Positions 1 through 10,800 of a stretch of 64,000 nucleotides of DNA are shown piece after piece. Where the stretch lies: positions 3,353,001-3,417,000 of the forward strand of contig LR746277.1 of the NCBI GenBank assembly GCA_902729315.2, in the 5' to 3' direction. The DNA comes from Spirodela intermedia (taxonomy: Eukaryota > Streptophyta > Magnoliopsida > Alismatales > Araceae). Numbering within the stretch: position 1 is the first letter of the stretch; each line of letters begins with the position of its first letter. The notes under the pieces are model-generated. The model saw nothing but the letters and a program-made list of their open reading frames with translations, was not told the origin of the DNA and did no database searches. Made by a program: the position numbers and the translations under genes.

Positions 1-1447
1 CGTGAGAATGCGGAGGTCAGAGAGCTTCGCCAGAGAGAGCAATGGATCCTAATGAAATGCAGTATCCCAGAGGATGACATTGGAGAGATTGGAAGGCCAC
101 TGATAGCTCATAGTCTGGAATTGCTGCAGGCTTCCCACCGGCCCAGACAGCAGCAGTGTGTGAAGATAGCCGAGACTGGACAGTGTCAGCAAGCTTTCAG
201 AAACTGGACAGCACCTCTGATGGCCCCTAATCGCAGTTCTGGAGATTCGTCAGGATGGCTAAGCAGCAATTTATCCAGTCGCCGGCCCTTGCTGTCTCTA
301 GCACCTCCAAGCACCGTAGGTTAGGAATAATGACTTGCCGGAGGGCTTAAGCACCTGCAATCTGTGTGGACGGCTTTGATCCTCCACACAGAGCTGATCA
401 TTCGCTCGAGAAACTGTAAGTGAGTTAGCTTCTCAACTGTTGCGGGGAGGGATAAATTTGTTCTTCTCAAGCTCAGGAATCGCAGATGGAGCAGGTCTCC
501 AACTTCCTTCGGGAATAACTCCATTGGCGCCCCTTCCCAGTCAATCACTCTAATCAGTTTCAGCCCGCTCAAACGGAAATCCTTGGACGACCTTTCGAAG
601 TTCAAGCCCAACAAGGCCTGCCGTCTCGCGGTGGAATGGTGCTGGGAGACATACTCCTCCGCGCCCTTCTGAAGGGACAGATGCCAGAATGTGGAATGCG
701 GAACGGAATCCCGTGGTTTCCTGCAGCAGTCGAAGAAGCCGTCCTCCTTTGCCACTGAGGACAGTTTGTAGAGGAGATTGTGGGCAGGGCATGTTCAGCA
801 CTAGCCAAGGTCCCTTCCACAACCTCTGGACGAACTCCTCCAGGTACTGCTCTGCTGACTCTTCCAACGTTGCTTCCCCTCTGTCCTCAATGAAACCCTC
901 CGTGATCCACAGTCTGATCAGCTTCTGCCCCTTGATCATGAAGTCCTGAGGGATGACGCCGAAATTGGGAAGCAGCACTTGAGATGATAGGGCAAGTTGG
1001 CATAGCTCAGCGCCAGGATCCCCACGCATGGTTGGCCTTCCTTGTTGTCCTGCTACACCGTAGTCTCTGCTATCGACTTCCAGGTGACGAGCGACCTCTG
1101 CTTCTTTGAAAGCAGACCGCCGAGCACCACCAGCAACAGTGGCAAGCCCCTGCATTTCCCGGTCATCTCCTTGCCAACCTCCTTGAACTTCCACGAGCAG
1201 ACTCTTCGGGCACCGTCATATGGGAATGCCTTCTTTAAGAATAGCGCCTAGCTCTCTTCCTCGTCCAGGAACTGCAGCTCGTGGGGTGGGGTAGATGCGT
1301 TTGCAGATCCGGCGAAGTCATGGTAGCCGGTGGTGATCAGCACCCTGATTCTTTTCCCAACGTCTGATAGGTACAGGCGAACAATTGTCCGAACCTTGTT
1401 GTCCTAGACGCCATCCATGACAATCGAATATGTCTTCGCCTCTGATA
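1..1447 (-). pseudogene. CNL resistance gene fragment (NB-ARC to LRR), runs off left edge
   Basis: On the minus strand this stretch reads as the second half of a CNL receptor closely related to the intact one at 1634-4330. It begins in the kinase-2 block near 1440, continues through RNBS-B, the GLPL block and an LIRLW/AEGF-like RNBS-D region, and ends in LRRs at the window edge. It is broken: stop codons replace tryptophans in the kinase-2 block (about 1405) and in the RNBS-C region (about 1250). The reading frame also changes between about 700 and 960, after which 321-755 carries the LRR start in one frame. The coiled coil, P-loop and promoter are absent. Just beyond its start lies a scrap of aspartic protease tail, so a duplication breakpoint probably cut it. 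It cannot encode a working receptor. Confidence 0.88.
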
Positions 1448-1473
1448 TGATTGAAAAGTTAGTCGATTCTAAT

Positions 1474-1632
1474 TATTCATTACAGTTACCGCAGATCGAA
1501 GTGAAATACAGTTATATTTCTTAAGACTTTTGGTCATAATGAGACTTATAGATTGCTTATAAAGTATGAACAACAGATGGATATTCAAAACAGAGAAGAG
1601 ATCAGCTCCCACATGCCTGAGAATTCACACAC
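1474..1632. repeat. Duplicated junction: protease tail plus CNL 3' flank
   Basis: The sequence from about 1474 matches 56262-56389, which holds the last codons of the aspartic protease fragment and the 3' flank of the right-hand CNL pseudogene. Shared words include GTTACCGCAGATCGAAG and GAAGAGATCAG. The open frame is lost here by extra bases after 1490. It marks the left limit of the block shared with the right end of the window. Confidence 0.75.
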
Positions 1633-1633
1633 T

Positions 1634-4330
1634 TCATGTTATCTTCTGACGGTTGACGGTGATTGAAGGTATGTGCGCGATCTTCTCCCAATCGTCTCCC
1701 TCTTCTTTCTTAACCCGAGAATAGAATTCACTGGGCATATTCAACAGGGTAAACTCCTTCAGGCTAGCCAAGCCCTTCAACCCTTGAGGAAGCATCTTCA
1801 ACTTCTTGCAGCTGTTGATCATCAGGGTTCTGAGGCAGGGCATCGCCCCATAATCCACTGTCCATTGCTCCAACTCTCCCAGATACTCGAGCCTCATCGT
1901 TTGCAGCTTGGGGAACCGGTCGTGAGGGCAGGCCATCTCCGTTCCCCGGTACGAATTCCTCAGCAATAATAGAACACGGAGGTCAGAGAGCTTTCCCAGA
2001 GAGGGCAATGGGTCCTGAACCAACCCAGAGTCCCACAGCGTGAGGTTGCAGAGATTGGAAGGCCACTGGTAGCTGACAGCCTGGGATTGCAGCGGGCTTT
2101 CCATCTGCCCGAGCAAGCCCATTGTGTGAAGATACTCGAGGCTCGACAGTGTCAGCAAACTTGCAGGGATTGATTCACCTGCTAGCTCCAAGGTGGTTAG
2201 GCGTGAGAACATTGGCAATGAAGCAGAGAGCACCTGGTGATAAGAGCCTCTGATGCCTTTTATACGCAGAGTCTGTAGATTCGTCAGGCTGTGTAAGTGG
2301 CTATTTATCCAGTCGCCAGCCTTGGCTGTCTCTAGAACCTGTAAGCTGCTCAGGCTCCCCGGGATCCTCTGTGGTTCTACTGCATCAGGAATAATGACGT
2401 GCCGGAGGGCTTTGATCGTCCACACACCGCTGGGTATTTGTGCGATTCGCGTCCCCTTGATATCCAGAACCTGCAAGTGAGATAGCTTCACAACTGATAG
2501 GGGGAGAGATTTTATCCTTGTTTTCTTCAGACCAAGGTATCGCAAATGGATAAGGTCTCCAACTTGCTTCGGCAATAATTTAATTGGCCCCCCTTCTAAG
2601 TCAATCACTCTGATCATTTTTAGCCCATTCAAAGGGAAACCCATGGGCGACCCTTCGAAGTTGAAGCCCAGCAAGGTCCGCAGTCTCGGCGTGGAATGGC
2701 GCTGGGAGATGTACTCCTCGATGCCTTGGTGAAGAGACAGGCGCCGGAGTGAGGAATATGGAAGGGCACTGTCCTGCGGCTTCCTGCAGCAGTAGAAGAA
2801 GCCGACCTCCTTAGCCTGTGAAATCGACAATTCGTGGAGGAGATCATGCATGCGGCATCTTTCAGTGCCAATGTCGTACCATGCCGCAACCTGAACTAGG
2901 CACCTCTGGACGAGCTCCTCAAGGTACCGCTCTGCAGATTGTTCCAATGTTGCACCCGCTCTGTCCTTGACAAAACCTTCCGCGATCCACAGTCTGATCA
3001 GCTTCTGAACCTCGATCTCGAAGTCCTCAGGGAAGGCACTGAAATAGAGGAAGCACCACTTGAGGTGGTGGGGCAAGTCTGCGTAGCTCAACGCCAAGAT
3101 CTCCATGCATAGTTGGCCTTCCTCGTCGTGCTGCCAGACGATGCTCTCCGCTATGCTCCTCCATACGATGACTCTCCTCTCTTTCTTCGAAAGCAGACCG
3201 CCAAGCACCACGAGCGCCAGGGGCAATCCCCTGCATTTCCCGGTCATCTCCTTGCAAATCTCCTCGAACTCCCCCGAGCAGACACTTCGGGCATCTTCAT
3301 ATGGGAATGCCTTCTTCGAGAAGAGCTCCCAGCTCTCTTGCTCGTTCAGGAACCGCTTCTCGTGGGGTGGGGTGGATGAGTCAGCAGATCTGGCGACGTC
3401 AAGAGAGCGGGTAGTGATCAGCACCCTGCTTCCGTTGCCGATATCTGGGAGATGCGGGCCAACAATTTTCCAGACCTCATTGTCCCACACATCATCCATG
3501 ACGATCAAATATCTTTCCGCTTTTAGCGACTGATCCAGCTTAACCTCCAGATCCTTCCTGGTCATCTTCCCCAATTCCTCTCTTTCAATCCTCGAGATCT
3601 GCTGCACCAAGTCCTGAAGAAGCTCTAAGTCCTTGTATTTCTGGGACACATCGATCCAGGCACAGAAACCGAAGTGGCTTTTAATCTGTGAATCCTTGTA
3701 GACTTCCTTTGCAAGGGTAGTCTTCCCAAGACCTCCCATCCCCGCAATGGAGATGACGGATCGCCGCTTCACACTATCGGAAAACAGAAGCTTCAGGACA
3801 ATCTTCTTCTCGTCCTCAAAGCCGACCACATCAGAGTCGGAGGCGTGGAGATTTGCCCGCCGCCGTCGCTGTACTCGCTCATCGACATAGTTCTTCTCCC
3901 CGCTACCGGCGCCGAGATCTACGATGCCATAGGTCTGTCTGCTCTTGTTGATGTCGTCAATCCTCACCCTCAGCAGTTGGATATCTCTGCCGAAATTGTG
4001 GCGCGTGATCAGCTCGCAGGGGACGCAAGCGCAAAGCATGGATCTGACGTTGTACCCCCTCCTCCACTGTCGCCTCATTTTGACCTTCAGTATGAAGGAC
4101 TCGATGAGGTCCTCAGCTTGATAAGCCACTTCCCTCACGTCCCTCACCCAGTTCCCCACCCTTTTGTCCTGCTCCCGCTTTTCGTCCGCATCTTCCAGGA
4201 AGCACTCCATCCGCCGGAGTTCAGCATGGAGCCGATCCACTTCCTCCTTCACATCCCTCAGGAAGATGGCTTCTTCGATGATGAAATCGCCGATTCTTCT
4301 CACAACATACGTCAGAACAGATCCAACCAT
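1634..4330 (-). CDS. Intact CNL (CC-NB-ARC-LRR) disease resistance protein, 898 aa, RPP13/RPP8-like
   Basis: Single uninterrupted exon for an intracellular immune receptor that would switch from ADP to ATP binding after sensing a pathogen effector. An Rx-type coiled coil spans about residues 1-130, with an EDVID-like block (AEDLIESF, about 72-79). The NB-ARC motifs are all present in order: P-loop GMGGLGKTT (197-205), kinase-2 YLIVMDDVW (274-282), RNBS-B GSRVLITTR (300-308), GLPLAL (368-373), RNBS-D CFLYFSAFPED (426-436) and MHDLL (495-499). Leucine-rich repeats fill about 520-890. Length is typical for the class. It starts head to head with a dead trigger-factor exon 1, 717 bp away. No signal peptide or integrated decoy domain is visible. 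The fold and role are well supported by the motifs; the pathogen recognised is unknown. Confidence 0.93.
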   Translation of the reverse strand: MVGSVLTYVVRRIGDFIIEEAIFLRDVKEEVDRLHAELRRMECFLEDADEKREQDKRVGNWVRDVREVAYQAEDLIESFILKVKMRRQWRRGYNVRSMLCACVPCELITRHNFGRDIQLLRVRIDDINKSRQTYGIVDLGAGSGEKNYVDERVQRRRRANLHASDSDVVGFEDEKKIVLKLLFSDSVKRRSVISIAGMGGLGKTTLAKEVYKDSQIKSHFGFCAWIDVSQKYKDLELLQDLVQQISRIEREELGKMTRKDLEVKLDQSLKAERYLIVMDDVWDNEVWKIVGPHLPDIGNGSRVLITTRSLDVARSADSSTPPHEKRFLNEQESWELFSKKAFPYEDARSVCSGEFEEICKEMTGKCRGLPLALVVLGGLLSKKERRVIVWRSIAESIVWQHDEEGQLCMEILALSYADLPHHLKWCFLYFSAFPEDFEIEVQKLIRLWIAEGFVKDRAGATLEQSAERYLEELVQRCLVQVAAWYDIGTERCRMHDLLHELSISQAKEVGFFYCCRKPQDSALPYSSLRRLSLHQGIEEYISQRHSTPRLRTLLGFNFEGSPMGFPLNGLKMIRVIDLEGGPIKLLPKQVGDLIHLRYLGLKKTRIKSLPLSVVKLSHLQVLDIKGTRIAQIPSGVWTIKALRHVIIPDAVEPQRIPGSLSSLQVLETAKAGDWINSHLHSLTNLQTLRIKGIRGSYHQVLSASLPMFSRLTTLELAGESIPASLLTLSSLEYLHTMGLLGQMESPLQSQAVSYQWPSNLCNLTLWDSGLVQDPLPSLGKLSDLRVLLLLRNSYRGTEMACPHDRFPKLQTMRLEYLGELEQWTVDYGAMPCLRTLMINSCKKLKMLPQGLKGLASLKEFTLLNMPSEFYSRVKKEEGDDWEKIAHIPSITVNRQKIT

Positions 4331-5047
4331 CCCGTCCTTCCCCCGCTCACCTCCTCAGGAGATCTTGAAAGAGAATCTCGCCGTTCTCGACTCCTCCGTT
4401 CTCCGGAGGTCAACGGACGCTGCTAAGAATCTATTCCATGGACGTAGCAGGGATCGTTCGCACGAGAACGGGTGGCCAGCGACAGCTCCCACCCCACTCC
4501 GGACCCTGCGGATGTCAGGGGAAAGAAAATTCGCCGGTAAAACCCGCCGATCACCGCACAGTCGATAGCCGCCGGCCGCGACGGGCGACACCCTTTGCTC
4601 CGCGCCGCCATTCCCGACTCCGCCCCAGGCCAGGCGACTCCCTGATTCGAACTGGATTGGGAGCATTGCGCAATGGAAGTGGGACGTCCGTCTGGTGTCA
4701 AGAATGGAGGTGGATTTCTACTGGAGGTCCTCAATCGAACCTGATTTTTCACCTCTTACCAAGTGCCGAGCGGAATGGGGAAAACCAGAGAAAGACGATC
4801 CCGAAAACTGGGAGGGTATTTCAGTCAATTAACATATTTGATTATTTCCACAGAAGCGCTTCCTTCAAAGAAGCGCTTTTTCGCGGCCGACTACCAGGAG
4901 AAGTGACCGTTTGGTTTTTTTCCGCTTTGAACCAGAACCTCCGGGGAAGAATATCTGCTTCTCCCTAACGGATTAGAAGACTCCGCCTCTCTTTTCCTCT
5001 ACACCCTTTCTCCTTTGTCGCTTGCTGGCAGGAGAACGCCTTCATAG
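4331..5047. promoter_or_regulatory. Shared upstream region between CNL and trigger-factor exon 1 copy
   Basis: This 717-bp intergenic stretch separates the CNL start (minus) from the trigger-factor exon copy (plus). It is homologous to 59078-59788. The half nearest the CNL is almost identical between the copies apart from a 5-base indel, while the TIG-proximal half has diverged more and lacks a roughly 34-bp piece found at 59217-59250. Promoter function for both sides is inferred from the arrangement only. Confidence 0.6.
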
Positions 5048-5306
5048 ATGGCGCGGATGTTCGGCTCGGTGCTCCGTTTCCGATCACTTCCCGCCGCGAC
5101 GTCTCTTTCGGAGTTCCTCTTCCCAGTGAGGCCGCTCGCAGGTTGCCCGAAGCTCGCCTCGTCTCGCCAATCATTCCCTTACTTCAGCTCGGCGATCCGC
5201 CAGAATACTTGCCATCTGACCGTCTCCTCCGGTGCTGCCACTCAGAAGCAAGCGGAGAATGAACACTTCCTGCTGGATGTCCTAGTCGCCGTGACCAAAT
5301 TGCCGC
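5048..5306 (+). pseudogene. Copy of trigger-factor (TIG) exon 1 with dead splice donor
   Basis: The frame starting MARMFGSVLRFRSL matches the exon 1 product of the live gene at 59789 (MARTFGSVLHFRSL) over its whole length, ending in TKLPLSS against TKLPHSS. The reading frame is open, but the donor GTGAGT of the live gene is GCGAGC here, so exon 1 would read through into intron and stop at 5341. No copy of exons 2-6 lies downstream. The product would be only a transit peptide with a short tail. It is the trigger-factor half of the duplicated CNL-TIG block. Confidence 0.87.
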
Positions 5307-5555
5307 TCTCGAGTGCGAGCCCGGGGATTTTCCTTCTCTAGTAGAATCCTGGTTTGACGTATGGAATTCTCAGTTAGGTATGATTGCATCCAATTTCTTC
5401 ATGATTTTGTCATGAGACCCTAGAGAACAGAGCCCCGTCACTGTGGTATACCGTCCACTCCTGTTTTTCACCTTGGCGACTGTATTCGTTTTTCCATGCA
5501 TCCCTCAATTATTTTTCTTCTCAAATTTCCTACTTATAGATGGAAACTGGGGGGT
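5307..5555. repeat. Remnant of TIG intron 1, right limit of duplicated block
   Basis: Similarity to TIG intron 1 (60056-60300) continues past the dead donor and fades shortly after the shared word TATAGATGGAAACTGGG. This places the right end of the left-hand block copy near 5555. Confidence 0.75.
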
Positions 5556-5649
5556 CAAAATGACAATGTTCTTGGCAATGAGCATCCTAGTTCATTACTT
5601 GCACAGTGCAAGACAATGCAACATACACCCACAAGAGATAGATATAGAT

Positions 5650-5689
<40 letters not shown>

Positions 5690-6354
5690 GCAAATGATGA
5701 GGGATCACACACCAGAGAATCCTCCGACATCAATGATTACACGAGTTCTTTTTCCTTCAGGAGCAAATAATTGCCTTACAACTCAACACATCGCCCTCTT
5801 TGCGACAGCACATTGTGCTTGCACATCACACACAAGAGGATGCCACTTCAGTCTCTTTTTCCATAGGGTTCAAGAAAAATACATGGGGACAAAGGACAAT
5901 TAGGCCCCTGGAACCAAATTTTTCTTTCAGGCCGAAGAGCCCTATAGGACCCATTAAATCGTTCTCCAAAAACACCAACAACTCTCTTGTTCTTTCTAGA
6001 TAACATAGGGTATAATTTTTTCAATCCATCAACTTCTTCAAAGAGTCATCACATATCAGATCACCATAATCATCTTCAAAGTAATGTCCAACCAAATGTT
6101 TACTCTTAAACATGTGATATACCTCTTTTAAATGCATGACGTTTGGACACAATCTCTTATGCTGAAGGACACATTTTAAAACTCAAATTTACAGCACTTT
6201 TATAAGCTATCTCATACCTTATGACCTGCACATTATGATTCACTAGGGTAATTGATAATTTCCTAAATTATATGATTAAGCTGTCAATTTTTTAGCTGTG
6301 TTTATGCTTTATTTTATTAAAACTACACATATTAATAGAAATTATGATTTCAGA
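5556..6354. other. No gene seen; contains a short GA microsatellite
   Basis: Unannotated AT-rich DNA. A GATA/GA simple repeat lies at 5639-5690. The short open frames here have no recognisable domain. Confidence 0.6.
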
Positions 6355-7888
6355 ATTTATATCTAATAATATTTCAGAATTTTTTTCAAAGAATAAAATT
6401 TTTTATGATTTTTATAGTAAACTATGAAGATAAAATATATTTAAAATTTTACTAAAAATATAAATTTGGGTGCAAATGTTAGGATGACTTTAGCACCTTG
6501 ATAAGCATGATTCAAATGAAAATAATAAAGTTTTGACTAATGATTCTTACATAAATGATTATAGACTATTTAATTAATTAAATTAAGATATATAATAGTT
6601 AGAAGAATCATAATTAAATAGATAAGATTTTTAAAACTTGAAATCACATAAAATCTCGCTAATTTAAGTTAAAATTAAATAGGAAAGATAAAGTTTCAAC
6701 TTTACAAAAAGGATTGTCAAAATTCTATATATTTGAGAGAATTATTATGTAATGTCTATAGTTTCAAAGGCTCTACTTAGATATGAACTACATGAGTAAT
6801 CTTTAGATCTTTTTGTGAAGTTTAAAAATTAATAAAATGAGTTGACAAATTGTCTCACCTAGTTATCACCTAGTAGAACAAAAATATGATGACTTTAAGA
6901 TCTCTAATGATTGTCACCTGGTGGAAATAAGTTGAATGAAGCTAGGACATGTCTTAGAGAGCTTCATTCTTAAGTCCATCTAGTAAGAGAAGGCCCTTTA
7001 GCACATATGGTATGCTCTCAAGAGGTGGCAACTCATCTCTTAGTGAATTTTATTTTTTTTAACGAAGGCTGGTTTGTTAATTAATCAAAAATGAATTCTT
7101 CAATTGATTCATAATCTTTTTATCCACAATTGTTCAGTAGCTGGTAATGATGTTCTACAAATCATGTTGATGATATTTTCACTAGTAATTAAGTAATTTT
7201 TAAGGCTTAATTATTGGTTAACATTATGTAAGAAAATCATAATTTAATTAGATAAAAATATAAATTTTGACTCTAGTGAGATTCAAACTCTCACTAGTTG
7301 CATGCCTATATGAGAGAGAGTTAAATAAGTACATGAATATCTTTAACAAGTGACATTATAAGGGTATCTCCTTATCATTTAGTGATATTTTACCTATACA
7401 TCATATTAAAAATAAATGATAATGAGCAGTGACCTTGATTTAGTCCCACATCAACTATTTTCTAAGTTTTGAGACAAATATAGTAATAGCTATTTTTATG
7501 CTTAATGTAGTCCTCTCATGTGTTTATGACTACTCATTGCCCTGCACTCAGTTGACCATTAATGATGTGGAAGGGGAGTGCTGCACATGTTCCGAACTAG
7601 TTCTTAGTCAATCAAGCCTCTTACTTGTGGCTTTGCTTGCTTGTAGGTCTAGCTGGCCAGTAGGTCCCTTACAACCCCTTTATTTTTATTTTTATTTTTA
7701 TTTTATTTCTCTTAATTTATTTCAAAAATATGATTATAAAAATTATATAAATTCACATAATTAGCTAAAAATTCACATTAACTGGCTAAAAACCTCTTTT
7801 CTCACTTAAACATAAATATAAGTTTATTTACCATGAGTTAAGGCTTAAAATATATCATTAATTAACCTATGATAATGAAAACTTATAT
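6355..7888 (-). repeat. Old degenerate copy (M) of the 1.6-1.7 kb solo-LTR-like family
   Basis: It follows the same order of landmarks as the better copies at 23526-25242 and 41806-43438: the TTCAAAGAATA block, a GATGAC...GC block, the AGTCCCACATC motif near 7441, the ACGACCACTC-like block and the terminal GATAATGAA end at 7870. It is heavily diverged and lacks its left end. By the convention used here, plus means the TGATAAG end is on the left. Confidence 0.7.
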
Positions 7889-10800
7889 GAAGCCCATGTG
7901 TGGGCCAAGGCATGATCACATCACAAGTGCATTGTGTGATGTTGGATCACCCATCTACTTTTCTCTCAAAGTGGTTCTGGCCATTTTATTTCTAAGAGAA
8001 AGGGAATTGATAGTTGAGATAGCCAAGACTAATATTCATACAAAAATTGTAGGAAAAACTAATCTAAGAGTAAAACTTTAAAGTAGTAATTTGGTGAGTG
8101 CTAATTTGATAGAGTGTTCATTTGGCAAAGTGCTAGTTCAGTAAGCACTAGTTCAATGAGCACTAATTCAATAGAGTGTCAATTAACCTTTGACCCACCT
8201 ATCATGTAGTAACCCAAATCTTGTGTTTTACATAGGTTAATCCGACAGATTTATGAGTAGAAGATAGTGGAGGATGTTGGGAAATGCCCAAAAAACCCTA
8301 TAAATGATTGAAAAGTCAACAAAACGTAGGAATCGATTGAAAAAGTTTGGAATTTCTTGGGAAAATTCCAAGAAAAATCAAAACTAAACAAATGTTGATC
8401 CAAAAATCATGATTTCTCTATGAATACTTAACTGATTGATATGAATTTTAAATGAAGCTCTATTACTTATTATAAATGATTATGTTTATTTAAAATATAA
8501 GTTTTGATAGGAATTAAAATGAAAACTAGAAGTCAAAGAAGGAATAGTTGAATCAGAAGCTAAATGAGAGATATTTGGACCTAAGAAATAGAAAAGGATG
8601 CTCCTCGCTCCTCTAGGCATCACATGGATTGTTTGCTAGAAGCCAAGAGACCACGAGGCACAAAAGGTTATGAATATTTGTCATTGAGTTTAAATACTCA
8701 TTTTCTTATAAAATTTATAATTGAAAGATGTGATTTTTAATAGAAATATAAGTCCAAATCAAACACAAGGAGAAAGAATAACTTGTGAGAATTATTTTAG
8801 ATCTTATTATAAATCAGTTTAGTGTTTTATCAGAAATTAATAAGAAAATTAATTATTAAAATAATAAGAGAGCTTAAGAAGATGAGAGATTTAAAAGAAA
8901 TGAATAGAGAAAATATAATACTAGGTAGAGGGAGAGTGTAAGCAGATTTTGAGGAAATTCTAGTTAGAAAAGAGAGAGAGAGAGAGATAATGAGAGAGAA
9001 AGAGAGAGAAAGAGAGAAAAATAAAATCAAAAGAATAATGAGGAGAGAGAAACATCAATCAACCCACTTTACACTAATTTTGCTTCACTAGTAACTCGAT
9101 TTGACTATAGTTCCTAGACAAACTTGTAACTCAAGAGTTCACATGAAAGATGTGAGAAAATGTGTGAATGTTTCTCAATCATTTTGAAAGATTAGGTGTT
9201 TAATAATCAGATCTTAATCTTACTATTACACATTTAAAATCAGAGAAATATGTTAATTATTTTGACTAAGTTTTAGAGTGCTAGCAACACGATTTTTCTA
9301 AAATCTATTGCAAAAACTAATAGGAACAGGTCAGAAATGTCCTACAATGATCTGAAAGGAGTAACAGAAGATTTAGGAGAGAAAATAAGCTCCTTCATTG
9401 ATTTTCATAACAAATCTTGAAGTTTCTGTCAAAAAACATACAATCTACCTAAAAACATAAATAAATTGTAAACAAGCATTGCTCATTTAATGGGTCACCT
9501 CTTCTACAGCTAGACATACCGGTGTGATGGCTTTGAATCATCTGAACATGCCACACCATATTGGAAATCACGGAGGTTTTCTCTAGAAGTGTTGCACTGC
9601 TCATTGGAGAGATCCACTGGGAACAAGATAGACAACACTATCACCATTGTCTAGGATGGAAGAGGATGAATTGACTACTTGCTAGAGGCTTTGAGTGCAT
9701 CAGAGGGAGGAAGGAATGAGTTTGTCGATCACCAAAGGCCTTGATCGCATGAAGGTCGGAACGAACTGATGTCATATTTATAACTATCTTTGATTTTTTC
9801 TGTTACTAGTGATGATAATTCATAATATCTATTTACTAGGTATTAATAAATAATGTCATTTATATCCAAAAGGTAGTAATGTGACATTCCAAGTGTTGTT
9901 GGATCAAACCACTATGTGCTGGTTCACTTATGTTCCTAGTCATGCGGCACTTGGAGCATCGCTGGATCAAACGGCCACTCTTCACTAGACTTCAAACATA
10001 TGACAATGATTTAGTTTCATATCAAAAGATGTTTTAGAGAAAACAAGTATACTAGTTAAACTTGAATAAGCCCTTTGACAAGTCCCTAATCCAAGCATTG
10101 CCATGGGCCTCAATGGATGGTTGTTTAGAAGCCTACTATGATAATAATAAAAATATATAAAATATATATATCTTATTTATGTATTAAAAAAATAATTTTT
10201 TTAAAAGGGAAAACACATTAACTCCTTTTATTCTTGACTTCCAACTCCAGTAATATATTTCTACATTTCTTCTAAAACTTAAGACATGAACATACATAAA
10301 AAAATAATTTAAATAACAAAAAATTTGAGTTAACAAAAGGGCAAGGGAGAGGGCTGAAGAGTGAGAGGAGGAAGATCAAGGGAATTAGCTTACTATGAAT
10401 TAACTGAGTTCTTTGTGTTTTTTAATTTTTTTTATTGCCTTATTTGATGTCTTTTAGTCCTTTGGATGACAAACATTGATCAAAGAGATCTTTTTTTGAA
10501 TTCATTTAATGTATGTATTTTTTTCTTCTCATTTTCTTGGGTGACAAACAAGGAACTAAGAGGGCTTTAGTTTTTGTTCTTAGATCATTGGAATTTAATT
10601 AAAATTCTGATTTTAGTTACTTGCAATCTCTTTCCTTATCTTTGGGTGACAAACAAGGAAATGAAAAGAATTATGTTTAAACTTATAACATTTAATTAAA
10701 ATTTAATATATTAATTATAAGCTTTCTTAGTTTTAAAAAACTTTGCTACATGATGAACAAAAAAGTAAAAATTTAGTTTTATAATTTTTTATCAGGAGTT

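Noticed and set aside
3845-4426. 193-residue plus-strand frame opposite the CNL coiled coil
   Set aside because: Antisense shadow of the CNL; the same frame appears in pieces opposite the broken copy at 58672-59016, where the sense strand explains the conservation.
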